A DNA stretch of 64,000 bases, taken from the NCBI RefSeq assembly GCF_027158205.1, contig NZ_JAPVLU010000003.1, positions 124,001 to 188,000 of the forward strand, in the 5' to 3' direction. Position 1 is the stretch's first letter, and each line of letters starts with the position of its first letter. Below are positions 31,835 to 40,328 of the stretch, piece after piece. The DNA comes from Streptomyces sp. H39-S7 (GTDB taxonomy: Bacteria > Actinomycetota > Actinomycetes > Streptomycetales > Streptomycetaceae). The translations under genes and the position numbers were made by a program. The notes below the pieces were generated by a model that worked only from the letters and a program-made list of their open reading frames with translations, made no database searches and had not been told where the DNA came from.

Positions 31835-33100
31835 ATGTTCATGACTGAGCGGCGTTCGCGCATGGCTGTCCTGTTGGCTGTATCGACGACATGCGTGGCG
31901 CTGATCAGCGGCTGCGGTGTGCTTCCGGGGAGCGCGGGGGGCTCCCCGGACCCCGTGGTCGTCATGACCTGGGCACCGGACGGCACGAAATCGACGAACA
32001 TGCCCGGAATGCCCGCCATGGCGCAGGCGTTCGCGGCCCATATCAACGACACCGGCGGGCTGAACGGCCACGAGCTGCAGGTCATCACCTGCAACGACCA
32101 CAACGACACGGTCGAGGCCGCGAAGTGCGCGCAGCAGGCCGCGGACGAGGGCGCGGTCGCCGTCCTCGGCTCGTACAGCGAGCACGCGGGCAACTTCACC
32201 TCCGCCCTGGAGTCGGCCGGCATCCCGTACGTCGGGGGCTACGGGCTCACCCAGGAGGAGTTCCAGAGCCCGATGTCCTACCCCGTCAACGGCGGCCTGC
32301 CGGCGCTGCTGACGGGCAACGGGAAGCAACTGGCCGGCTCATGCTCCAAGGTCAGCCTGGTACGGCCGGACACCATAGTCGGCGACCAGTTCCCGCTGTT
32401 CCTCAACGCCGGTCTCAAGGCCGGCGGCCGGCCCGCCGCCTCGGACCTGCCGACGGCCGACGACTCCACCGAGTACACGGGCGTCGCCCAGCGGGCGATC
32501 GGCAGCACCCCCACCGGCTCGTGCGTCGCGGCCGTGCTCGGCGACCGTACGGACACCTTCGTCGACTCGTTCCGCCGGCTCGGCGACGAGGTGCCGAAGG
32601 TGCGGCTCTCCTCCGTGATCGGCAGCGTGCAGCAGTCGCTCATCGACAGCACGGGCGGGAAGAGCAGCCCGCTGGAGAACGCGTTCGCCACCGGCTGGTA
32701 CCCGCCGACCTCGGACCCCAAGTGGGACGGGATGAAGGCCGTCGTGAAGAAGTACGCCTTCGCCGACAACCGGATCGACGTCGCCGACCCCGGCGTCCAG
32801 ACGACCTGGATCGCGTACTCGGTCTTCACCGAGGTCGTCCGGGCGATGGGCGGCGAGGAGGTCACCGCGACGTCGCTCAAGCGCGCGCTGGACAAGGCGA
32901 CCGGCGTCTCGACCGGCGGCCTCACCCCGGACCTGGGCTGGCGCACCGAGAACATGCTCCCGGTGCCGGGCCATCCCCGCATGGTGAACGCGAAGGTCGT
33001 CTACCAGGTCGTCCGCGACGGGCAGCTGGTCGCCGCCCGCACCGGTTTCGTCGACATGGCGGCGACGCTCGGCCGCCCGGTGAACCAGGACGGGCGCTGA
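31835..33100 (+). CDS. Substrate-binding lipoprotein of the branched-chain amino-acid (type I periplasmic) family
   Basis: A 421-aa protein. The lipoprotein signal has a basic start (TERRSRM), a hydrophobic stretch and a lipobox ALISGCG with Cys near residue 27. The mature part resembles LivJ/Peripla_BP_6: AAHINDTGGLNGHELQVI, AAKCAQQAADEGAVAVLGSY, GIPYVGGYGLTQEEFQSP, ATGWYPPTSDPKWDGM. It would bind a small solute or signal outside the cell, anchored by lipid. No permease or ATPase genes adjoin it, so it is an orphan. The ATG at 31835 has GGAA six bases upstream; ATG 31841 is the alternative. Confidence 0.82.
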   Translation: MFMTERRSRMAVLLAVSTTCVALISGCGVLPGSAGGSPDPVVVMTWAPDGTKSTNMPGMPAMAQAFAAHINDTGGLNGHELQVITCNDHNDTVEAAKCAQQAADEGAVAVLGSYSEHAGNFTSALESAGIPYVGGYGLTQEEFQSPMSYPVNGGLPALLTGNGKQLAGSCSKVSLVRPDTIVGDQFPLFLNAGLKAGGRPAASDLPTADDSTEYTGVAQRAIGSTPTGSCVAAVLGDRTDTFVDSFRRLGDEVPKVRLSSVIGSVQQSLIDSTGGKSSPLENAFATGWYPPTSDPKWDGMKAVVKKYAFADNRIDVADPGVQTTWIAYSVFTEVVRAMGGEEVTATSLKRALDKATGVSTGGLTPDLGWRTENMLPVPGHPRMVNAKVVYQVVRDGQLVAARTGFVDMAATLGRPVNQDGR

Positions 33101-33126
33101 GTCCGTCCTGACACCGGGCGCCCGTT

Positions 33127-33144
33127 CCCGGGCCGGAGCCCGGG
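33127..33144. terminator. Short hairpin between convergent genes
   Basis: A 7-bp perfect stem (CCCGGGC / GCCCGGG) with the loop CGGA, ending one base before the stop codon of the proline-rich protein gene. It probably ends the lipoprotein transcript. Confidence 0.45.
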
Positions 33145-34581
33145 TCAGAGCTGGGAGTACTCGCGCTCGGTCAGGCCGTGCTGCTTCGCGATCGCGTTCC
33201 AGAGGCGCACGGCGCGCTTCTTCTGCGTCGTCGCGCTGCCGCTCTCACGGTCGCCCACGGACTTCTGCGGGGTGCCCTTCGCCTTGCCGCTCTTGCAGGT
33301 CTTGCCGTCGCTCGCCGCCTGGTCCGCCCAGGACGCGTACGCGTTGTCGGCGGCGGCCGACGCCGCCCACGCCTTGTTCAGCGCCTCGGTCAGGTCCCCG
33401 TGCTGCGGCAGGCTGTCCACCTGGAGGGCCGCGAGGCGGGTGACGAGCGAGCCGCGCTGGCCGGCGGCCGCGCGCAGGTCGTTCGCCGCCTGGGGCAGGT
33501 TCTTGCAGGACTTGATCGACTCCACCGCGCTGACCACCGAGGAGCGGCTGCTGCCGCTGTCCTTGAGCAGCGCGTCCAGGGCCTTCGCCTGCTTCGTCAC
33601 CGCGTCGTCCGCGCCGGTCCCCGGCTGCGCGGACGCGCCGGTCGACGCCGGCGGCTTGGTCGTCGCGGCCGAGTCCTTGCCGTCGTCGCCGCCGCCCATG
33701 CTGAGCGCGGCACCCGCGGCCAGCCCGGCCAGGGCGCAGCCGCCGACGACGATGCCGATCACCGCGGCCCGCGAGAGCCGGCGACGCGATCCGTTCCCGC
33801 CGCTGCCGCCGTCGTAGGGGTCGGCGTAGCCGGGGGCGGGCGCCGGGGCCGGGGGCGCGGACTGGACCCGGTACTGCGGCTGACGGGCCGGCTCGGGCCG
33901 CGGCTGCTGCCGGGGGCCGTCCTGCCGGTACAGGTGGTCGTAGTCGGCCGACGGGGCGGACTGGGGCTCGTCGTACGACTGGTCGTACGAGGGCGCTCCC
34001 TGCGGCTGGTCGTAGGACGGCTCGTCGAAGATCGACAGCGACAGGTGGCGGGTGGCCTCCGCCTCGCTCTCGGCGGGGTACCCGCCCGGCCCGGTCCCGG
34101 CCCCGAACTGCTCGGGCGGGAACTGCGCGGGCGGGTAGGACCCCGGCGTGTGGGCCTCCGGCGCGTACGGCTCGGGCGGGAACGGCTCCGGCCTGAACGG
34201 GTCAGGGGTGAACGGCTCCGGGGGCGGCGTCGAGCCCGGGTACGGGGGCAGGAACTGGGTGGCGTCCGCCTCCGGCACGGGTGCGGCGGGAGGCGCCTGG
34301 CGCACCGGTGGCGTCGGGGGCATCGCGGGCGCCGGCGGGGTGGCCTGCGGATACGGCGGGAACATCATCGTCGCGTCCGCCCCGGCACCGGCCTCGGGCG
34401 GCAGCGGCTGCGCGGCGCCCGGCGCCTGGTTCCACGGCTGACCGCCGGCGGGCCGCACGTGGTCGTCGTAGTGCTGCGGCGGCTGCTCGGGCGGCAGCAC
34501 CACACCCCTGTGGGGCTCGGGCGTTCCCGGGTTCTGCCGGTACTGATCGTCCGGCGTCTCGTCGCCGTGTCCGCTGTGCAT
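33145..34581 (-). CDS. Proline-rich single-pass membrane protein, unknown function
   Basis: About 478 aa. The first 270 residues are low-complexity, rich in Pro, Gln, Tyr and Glu, with repeated PEPFxPE and SYDQP elements and two ADAT-x-F-x-PPYP elements. One membrane helix follows (RAAVIGIVVGGCALAGLAAG). The C-terminal 180 residues are outside, helical, with two Cys (SIKSCKNLP, DGKTCKSG) that could form a disulfide. The disordered cytoplasmic part with an extracellular helical domain is a layout seen in cell-surface sensors. I recognise no family. The ATG at 34581 has GGGAG 8 bases upstream; an in-frame GTG lies three codons before. Confidence 0.65.
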   Translation of the reverse strand: MHSGHGDETPDDQYRQNPGTPEPHRGVVLPPEQPPQHYDDHVRPAGGQPWNQAPGAAQPLPPEAGAGADATMMFPPYPQATPPAPAMPPTPPVRQAPPAAPVPEADATQFLPPYPGSTPPPEPFTPDPFRPEPFPPEPYAPEAHTPGSYPPAQFPPEQFGAGTGPGGYPAESEAEATRHLSLSIFDEPSYDQPQGAPSYDQSYDEPQSAPSADYDHLYRQDGPRQQPRPEPARQPQYRVQSAPPAPAPAPGYADPYDGGSGGNGSRRRLSRAAVIGIVVGGCALAGLAAGAALSMGGGDDGKDSAATTKPPASTGASAQPGTGADDAVTKQAKALDALLKDSGSSRSSVVSAVESIKSCKNLPQAANDLRAAAGQRGSLVTRLAALQVDSLPQHGDLTEALNKAWAASAAADNAYASWADQAASDGKTCKSGKAKGTPQKSVGDRESGSATTQKKRAVRLWNAIAKQHGLTEREYSQL

Positions 34582-34871
34582 CGCCGGCACTCCCGCCTCT
34601 ACCCCTCGTCGGACCCGTCATCGGACTCGACGGCTCACGCTACCGGGTCAGCCTGAGAACCCACCACGTACCCGATCGGGTGAGGGCCGGACAGGACCGG
34701 GTTGACGACGGGGAAGGGCCGAATGGCGAGGTTTCGGCCGTCTCTTGGGCCGTTGTGCACGGCGATGTCGTTCCGGTAACGATTCCGGCGGACGGTGGCG
34801 TCCGCCGGCCTCGCGAACGCCCGGGCAGCCCGGCCGGCCCGCCTTCGGGGCGACCATCCAGGCCGCCCCGC

Positions 34872-36254
34872 CTACGCGGCGGCCTCCTGCTCCTGCAGGC
34901 GGCTGCCGAACTCCCGTACCGACGGCTCCGCTCCGTACGGTTCGAGGCGGCGGCGGAAGTCGTCCAGGTACTCGGCACCGCGATGGGAGCGCAGCCCGGA
35001 CAGCAGGGCGACCGCCTCGGTGCCCGTGTGACAGGCCTGTTCGATCTCGCGCTGCTGCACCTGGGCCTCCGCGAGGAGGAGCAGACCGATCGCGCGGCGG
35101 CGCACCCGTGTCACCGGGTGGCCCGCGAGGGACTCCTCGGCGCGCCGGGCGGCCGGGACCGGCTGGCCGAGATCGCGGTGTCCGTGCGCCAACTCGTCCG
35201 CCAGGTAGGCCTGGTCGAAGTGGGCGATCCACTCGGGGTCGTCGTCCGCGTTGGAGTGCTCCAGCGCGTCGACGGCCTGGCCGGCCACGGAGGCGAACGT
35301 CCGGGCGTCGCCGAGCAGCGCGTGCCCGCGGGCCTCCGCGGCGAAGAACATCGCCTGTGCGGTGGGGGTGACCTGCCCACGCGCGCCCTCCTGCGCGGCC
35401 CGGGCGAGTTGGGCGATCTCCCGCGGGTTGCCGAGCGCCTCGGCGAGGTGGCTCATCCCGGCGGCCAGCACGTAGCCGCCGTAGGCACGGTCGCCCGCGG
35501 CCTGCGCGAGCCGCAGCGCCTGGATGTAGTAGCGCTGCGCGAGCCCCGGCTGCCCGGTGTCGACCGCCATGTACCCGGCGAGCTCGGTCAACCGCGCGAC
35601 GACGGCGAAGAGCTGACGCCCGGTCGCCTCCCGGTACGAGCCGGCCAGCAGGCCCGAGACGACGCTGTTGAGGTAGTGCACGACGACCGGTCGTACGTGG
35701 CCGCTGCCGAAGCGGTGGTCCAGGTCGACCAGCGCCTTCGTCATGGCCCGCACCGCTTCCACGTCCGCCTTGCCGACCCGTGAGCCGCCCGCGCGGGCGA
35801 CGGCGGCGTCGGGGCGGGTGATCAACCAGTCGCGGCTGGGCTCGACGAGGGCCGAGGCGGCCACCGTCGACCCGGTGAGGAAGTCCCGGCGGCCGACGTC
35901 GCTGCGCCACAGCTCGCAGACCTGCTCGATCGCTCCGACGACGGTGGGCGCGAAGTGCAGCCCGATTCCGGTGGCGAGGTTCTTGCCGTTGGCCATGCCG
36001 ATCTCGTCGATGGAGACGGCGCGGCCCAGCTTGCGGCCCAGCGCCTCGGAGATGATGGCCGGTGCCCGGCCGCGCGGCTGCTGACCTCGCAGCCAGCGGG
36101 CGACGGACGTCTTGTCGTACCGCAGGTCGAGACCGTGCTCGGCCCCGCACAGGTTGACCCGGCGGGCCAAGCCGGCGTTGGAGCAGCCGGCTTCCTGGAT
36201 GAGCGCCTGCAGCCGTTCGTTCGGCTGCCGCGCCACCAGTGGTCGTGCGGCCAT
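34872..36254 (-). CDS. HTH/TPR transcriptional regulator (NsdA-like family)
   Basis: A 460-aa protein. The N-terminal 75 residues form a Cro/XRE-like helix-turn-helix region (RLQALIQEAGCSNAGLARRV, YDKTSVARWLRGQQPRGRAP). The rest is alpha-helical with TPR-like repeats (LAQRYYIQALRLAQAAGDR, HLAEALGNPREIAQLARAAQ). It resembles the Streptomyces family that includes NsdA, a negative regulator of differentiation and antibiotic production; the relation is by layout only. A GRRDFLTGS stretch near residue 130 looks like a twin-arginine signal but is internal. The ATG at 36254 is fixed by AAGGAGGGG 6-7 bases upstream. Confidence 0.75.
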   Translation of the reverse strand: MAARPLVARQPNERLQALIQEAGCSNAGLARRVNLCGAEHGLDLRYDKTSVARWLRGQQPRGRAPAIISEALGRKLGRAVSIDEIGMANGKNLATGIGLHFAPTVVGAIEQVCELWRSDVGRRDFLTGSTVAASALVEPSRDWLITRPDAAVARAGGSRVGKADVEAVRAMTKALVDLDHRFGSGHVRPVVVHYLNSVVSGLLAGSYREATGRQLFAVVARLTELAGYMAVDTGQPGLAQRYYIQALRLAQAAGDRAYGGYVLAAGMSHLAEALGNPREIAQLARAAQEGARGQVTPTAQAMFFAAEARGHALLGDARTFASVAGQAVDALEHSNADDDPEWIAHFDQAYLADELAHGHRDLGQPVPAARRAEESLAGHPVTRVRRRAIGLLLLAEAQVQQREIEQACHTGTEAVALLSGLRSHRGAEYLDDFRRRLEPYGAEPSVREFGSRLQEQEAAA

Positions 36255-36324
36255 GTCGTGCCCCTCCTTCATCGCGGAACCCACGGGCGTGCGCCCGGTG
36301 CTCCGCCCCCCTTGGTGGCTCCGG

Positions 36325-36344
36325 TGATCTTCGATAGGAGATCA
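36325..36344. promoter_or_regulatory. Inverted repeat TGATCT-N8-AGATCA upstream of the regulator gene
   Basis: A perfect 6-bp dyad with an 8-base spacer, 71 bases upstream of the HTH/TPR regulator start codon. It could be an autoregulatory operator. Seen once only, so support is weak. Confidence 0.35.
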
Positions 36345-36537
36345 ATGCCCAGAGCACGTGACGTGGATTCGCCGTTTTGACAGCATTTATTCCTGGGTGT
36401 TCGTCACCGCGCCCACCGGGGGCTACCCGCATCCGTGCCCCCTCTCTCGCACGCGCCCCCCGCCATACACCCGTGCGCCCGCGATGAGCCGCGCCCCCAC
36501 CCCGTAACCCTTGGTGACCGGCGTAGTTGTGCAGCGC

Positions 36538-37194
36538 GTGGAAGACACCATCGGAGCCCCCCCGCAGCAGCTCACCGACCAACTGCTCGACACAGCGGTC
36601 CGATACGCGGAGGAGCGGCACTGGGAGGTGCTGCCCGGCTCCTGGCTCGAGGACGACGGCGGCGGGACACGCTGCTCGTGCGACTCCCCCGCCTGCCCGG
36701 CACCCGGCGCGCACCCGACCCGCCCCGACTGGCCGACGCAGGCCAGCGGGAGCGCCGTCGCGGTGCGCCGGATGTGGTCCCAGCAGCCGCGTGCGTCGAT
36801 CCTGCTGCCCACCGGACGCACCTTCGACGCGATCGACGTCCCCGAGGGGGCCGGCTGCCTCGCCCTCGCCCGCATGGAGCGCATGGAGCTGCCGCTGGGC
36901 CCGGTGCTCTGCACCCCCAACCGGCGGCTGGTCTTCCTGGTGCTGCCCGGCGCGTCGGTCAAGGTCCCCGACCTGCTGCGCAAGCTGGGCTGGCTGCCCG
37001 CCTCCCTGGACCTCCTGGTCCGCGGCGAGGGCGACTTCATCGCCCTCCCGCCCACCCGCACCGGCACCGGCGGCTCCGTGCAGTGGGCGCGCCACCCCAC
37101 CGCCCGCAACCGCTGGCTCCCGGACGTCGAGGAACTGCTGAGCCCGCTGGCGTACGCGTGCGGCCGCGAAGCCGCGGCGAGCCGGGCCCGCTGA
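36538..37194 (+). CDS. Primase-polymerase (Prim-Pol)-like N-terminal domain protein
   Basis: A 218-aa protein. The opening helix (LTDQLLDTAVRYAEERHWEV) and Cys/His loop (RCSCDSPACPAPGAHPTRPDW) match the start of bifunctional primase/polymerase domains, where PGxHP is typical. The later part (CTPNRRLVFLVLPGASVKVP, DFIALPPTRTGTGGSVQWA) resembles the rest of the domain. It is shorter than a full primase-polymerase-helicase and the metal-binding acidic residues are not obvious, so catalytic activity is doubtful. The GTG at 36538 has no ribosome binding site; TAGTTG lies about 9 bases upstream, so a leaderless mRNA is possible. Confidence 0.65.
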   Translation: MEDTIGAPPQQLTDQLLDTAVRYAEERHWEVLPGSWLEDDGGGTRCSCDSPACPAPGAHPTRPDWPTQASGSAVAVRRMWSQQPRASILLPTGRTFDAIDVPEGAGCLALARMERMELPLGPVLCTPNRRLVFLVLPGASVKVPDLLRKLGWLPASLDLLVRGEGDFIALPPTRTGTGGSVQWARHPTARNRWLPDVEELLSPLAYACGREAAASRAR

Positions 37195-37270
37195 GAGCTG
37201 TCACGGCCTCCTCTAGGCTTCCCCGTGGATCAGCGGTCTCCACGGTCTCCACGGGGAAGGACGGCGCAAC

Positions 37271-38086
37271 GTGCCGAAGACATTCGAGCCGGGGGCATCG
37301 GACGCATCGGGCGCTCCCGCCCAGGGCTACGCCGTCAGCGTCCACAGCCTGTGGAAGAGTTTCGGCGAGCAGGTGGCCGTGGCCGGCATCGACCTCGAAC
37401 TCCCGGCCGGGCGGTTCATCGGCCTGGTCGGCCCGAACGGGGCCGGCAAGACCACCACGCTGTCCATGGTCACCGGCCTGCTCCGCCCCGACGACGGCAC
37501 CGTCCTGATCAACGGCCATGACGTCTGGGCCGACCCCGTCGCCGTGAAGTCCCGGATCGGCGTGCTCCCCGAGGGCTTGCGGCTCTTCGAACGCCTGTCG
37601 GGCCGTGAACTCCTCGCCTACACCGGCCGGTTGCGCGGCCTGCCCGGCGCCGAGGTGGACAAGCGCGCCGCGCAGCTGCTCGACGTCCTCGACCTCTCCG
37701 CCGCGCAGAACAAACTGGTCGTCGACTACTCGACCGGCATGCGCAAGAAGATCGGACTGGCCGCCGCCCTCCTCCACAACCCCGAAGTGCTCTTCCTCGA
37801 CGAGCCCTTCGAGGGCGTCGACCCGGTGTCCGCGCAGGTCATCCGCGGTGTTCTGGAGCGCTACACCCGCTCGGGCGCCACCGTGGTCTTCTCCTCGCAC
37901 GTCATGGAACTCGTGGAGAGTCTCTGCGACTGGGTCGCGGTGATGGCCGCGGGCCGGATCGTCGCCCAGGGCCCGCTCGACGACGTACGGGGCGAGGCGG
38001 CCTCCCTCCAGGACGCGTTCCTCTCGCTCGTCGGCGCCACCGAACGCGACGGCCAGGACCTCGACTGGCTGGGCGGCGCACGATGA
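37271..38086 (+). CDS. ABC transporter ATP-binding protein
   Basis: A 271-aa ABC ATPase of the ABC-2 export type. It has Walker A GLVGPNGAGKTTTLSMVTG, Q-loop region IGVLPEG (the usual Gln is replaced), a signature VDYSTGMRKKIGLAAALL (S-T-G-M in place of SGG), Walker B VLFLDEPFEGVDP and switch His FSSHVMELV. It pairs with the permease encoded next, coupled by an ATGA overlap. The transported substrate is unknown. The variant signature is common among Streptomyces ABC-2 ATPases. Confidence 0.9.
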   Translation: MPKTFEPGASDASGAPAQGYAVSVHSLWKSFGEQVAVAGIDLELPAGRFIGLVGPNGAGKTTTLSMVTGLLRPDDGTVLINGHDVWADPVAVKSRIGVLPEGLRLFERLSGRELLAYTGRLRGLPGAEVDKRAAQLLDVLDLSAAQNKLVVDYSTGMRKKIGLAAALLHNPEVLFLDEPFEGVDPVSAQVIRGVLERYTRSGATVVFSSHVMELVESLCDWVAVMAAGRIVAQGPLDDVRGEAASLQDAFLSLVGATERDGQDLDWLGGAR

Positions 38087-39690
38087 ACGCGCCCCTCGCC
38101 GGGCCGGCCCCGTCCATCACTCCGGTATTCATCCGCCTCAAGCTCGCCATCATCCGTAACGGGCTGCGACAATCCACGGGCCGCACCATCGGCTGGATCG
38201 TCGGCGTCGTCTTCGCGGTGCTGTACGCGCTGGCGATGTGCGCCGGGATGATCGCGCTGCGCGACAGCGAGTACGGGCCGGCGGCCGCTGTCGGGCTGGC
38301 CGTCGTCCTCATCATCGGCTGGGCCGTCATGCCGCTGTTCCTCTTCGGCGGCGACGACACCCTCGACCCCACCCGCCTCGCCATGCTGCCGCTGCTCCCG
38401 CGGCCACTGATCACCGCCCTGCTGATCTCGTCGCTGCTGGGCGTGGGACCCGTCTTCACCGTCGTCGTGACGGCGGGCGCGGTGTCCGCGCTGGCGGGCA
38501 ACGCGGCCTCCATCGCCGTCGCGGTCGTCGCCGTCGCCCTCGTGCTCCTGCTGTGCGTGGCACTGTCGCGCGCCGTCGCCGCCGCCAACACCCGCCTCCT
38601 GACCAGCCGCAAGGGCCGCGACCTCGCGCTGCTCAGCGGCCTGTTCGTGGCGGTCGGCGCGCAGCTCGTCAACCTCGGCGCCAGCTCGCTGGCCTCGTCC
38701 GACGGCCTGGAGCGCGTCAAGTCCCTCGCCTCCGTCCTCCGCTGGCTGCCGCCCGCCCCCGCGATCGACGCGGTCCGCGCGGCGGACGAGGGCTCCTACG
38801 GGCTCGCCGCCGTCGAACTCCTCTACGTCGCGGCCGTGCTGGCCCTGGTGATCCGCTGGTGGCACCACAGCCTGTACCGGCTGATGGTCTCCCCCGACGC
38901 CTCCACCCTCCAGGCCGCCGAGAAGGAGGCCGGCACCGGCGGCGGCCGGCTGACCGCGCTGCTGCCCGGCGGCCGCACCGGCACCGTCATGGAACGCCAG
39001 TTCCGCTACGCCTGGCGCGACCCGCGCTCCAAGGCGGCCTGGGCGACGGCGCTGGCCGTCGGCCTGCTGCTGCCGATCGTGGCCGCCGTCCAGCACGGCA
39101 GCGTCTACTCGGCGTGCTGGGCCGCCGGGCTCCTCGGCATGCAGATGTACAACCAGTTCGGCGTCGACGGCTCCGCCTTCTGGACCGTCGCCTCCACCAT
39201 CTCCACCCGCGCCGACGCCCACACCGAACTGCGCGCCCGCGCACTGGCCCTGGCGACCGTCGCCGTCCCCTACGTCACGATCGTCACCATCGGCGCGGCC
39301 CTGCTCCTCGGCCGCCCGGACGCGGTCCCCGAGACCCTGGGCCTCTCCTTCGCCCTCCTGGGCGCCCTCATCGCCGCCGGCGCCTTCGCCAGCGTCCGCT
39401 TCCCCTACGCCCTCCCGCAGGACAACCCGTTCGGCAGCTCAGCCCCCGGCCAGGGCGGCCTCGCCGCCATCAGCCTCTTCGGCGGCGGCCTCACCGGCGC
39501 CGCCTGCTGCCTCCCCCTGGTCGGCCTGACGATCTACCTCCACGTCGCCGACCACCACGCCTACCTCTGGACCCTCCTCCCGACCGGCGCCCTCTACGCC
39601 CTCACCATCGCCACCGCCTCCCTCCGCCTCACAGCCCCCCGCCTCCTCAACCGCCTCCCAGAAATCCTGGCAGCAGTGGCAAAGGGCTGA
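38083..39690 (+). CDS. ABC transporter permease
   Basis: A 535-aa polytopic membrane protein with about 12 hydrophobic segments, beginning with IGWIVGVVFAVLYALAMCAG. A central cytoplasmic stretch (SPDASTLQAAEKEAGTGGGR) separates two halves, and MERQFRYAWRDPRSKAAW before the second half resembles ABC-2-type exporters. It works with the ATPase encoded just upstream. From about 39250 the codon pattern becomes strikingly C-rich at third positions. Substrate is unknown. Confidence 0.85.
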   Translation: MNAPLAGPAPSITPVFIRLKLAIIRNGLRQSTGRTIGWIVGVVFAVLYALAMCAGMIALRDSEYGPAAAVGLAVVLIIGWAVMPLFLFGGDDTLDPTRLAMLPLLPRPLITALLISSLLGVGPVFTVVVTAGAVSALAGNAASIAVAVVAVALVLLLCVALSRAVAAANTRLLTSRKGRDLALLSGLFVAVGAQLVNLGASSLASSDGLERVKSLASVLRWLPPAPAIDAVRAADEGSYGLAAVELLYVAAVLALVIRWWHHSLYRLMVSPDASTLQAAEKEAGTGGGRLTALLPGGRTGTVMERQFRYAWRDPRSKAAWATALAVGLLLPIVAAVQHGSVYSACWAAGLLGMQMYNQFGVDGSAFWTVASTISTRADAHTELRARALALATVAVPYVTIVTIGAALLLGRPDAVPETLGLSFALLGALIAAGAFASVRFPYALPQDNPFGSSAPGQGGLAAISLFGGGLTGAACCLPLVGLTIYLHVADHHAYLWTLLPTGALYALTIATASLRLTAPRLLNRLPEILAAVAKG

Positions 39691-39710
39691 CGGGCCGCCC
39701 GGCCGACGGC

Positions 39711-40328
39711 TCAGTCGTCGTCCTCGATCTCCGGATCGTCGTCGTCATGGCGCACCCGGAACCCGCGGACGAGTTCGTCGATGTCTTCCAACGCGGCGAG
39801 TACCCGACCGGGCGCCGGGGAAGCGGTGAGCACGACCACGTCCCGCCCGTGCTCGACGCTCCGCCACGCGTAGCGCAGACCGACCATCAAGTCCGCGCTC
39901 CCCGGCACCGTCGCGTACCGCAGCGAACGCAGCCCGCCCACACCCGCGGGCACCGCGAAGTCCTCGACGATGGGCGGCTCCACGGCCTCCGGGTCATCGG
40001 CGAGCACGAAGGCGCGGAGCGCGGCGGAACTCTCGCCCTGCGCCCTCCGGTCCGTCACGTACACGGGCAACGGCATCTCGCGCGGATCGGGCAGATGCAA
40101 CAGAACGCGGCACCCGGGATGCGCCTTCGGGAAGTCCCTGGCACAGGCGACCAGCGTCCTGGTGAGCAGCTCCACTCCCGTCTCACCGGGGTCCGCGGGG
40201 AAATCGCCCCACCACGCCTCGGCCATGTCGGCCGCCCACTCCTCCGCACCGGCCCACTTCCCCACCGGCCACCGATCGGAGGCCTCCAACCAGGTGTTGT
40301 AGTCGTAGGGGGTGTCCAGCCAGCTCAT
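39711..40328 (-). CDS. Soluble hypothetical protein A of the WXG/effector operon
   Basis: A 205-aa acidic protein (ends RHDDDDPEIEDDD) with no signal or membrane segment. It starts MSWLDTPYDYNTWLEASDRW. A helical first third is followed by alternating strands (GCRVLLHLPDPREMPLPVYV, VVVLTASPAPGRVLAAL) and a final amphipathic helix (EDIDELVRGFRV). The layout parallels the next protein and suggests distant paralogy. It is last in a five-gene operon with a WXG-like protein and a probable type VII-secreted protein. It might be an immunity protein or cytoplasmic chaperone. I do not recognise a family. ATG overlaps the preceding stop as ATGA. Confidence 0.6.
   Translation of the reverse strand: MSWLDTPYDYNTWLEASDRWPVGKWAGAEEWAADMAEAWWGDFPADPGETGVELLTRTLVACARDFPKAHPGCRVLLHLPDPREMPLPVYVTDRRAQGESSAALRAFVLADDPEAVEPPIVEDFAVPAGVGGLRSLRYATVPGSADLMVGLRYAWRSVEHGRDVVVLTASPAPGRVLAALEDIDELVRGFRVRHDDDDPEIEDDD

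Noticed and set aside
33145..34581. Secreted effector call for the proline-rich protein
   Set aside because: The Pro-rich part precedes a single membrane helix and there is no signal peptide or WXG motif, so a membrane protein with a cytoplasmic disordered part fits better.
34648..37095. 815-codon open frame on the minus strand
   Set aside because: It spans the regulator gene in a different frame and the Prim-Pol-like gene antisense. The composition is random Arg/Pro/Gly.
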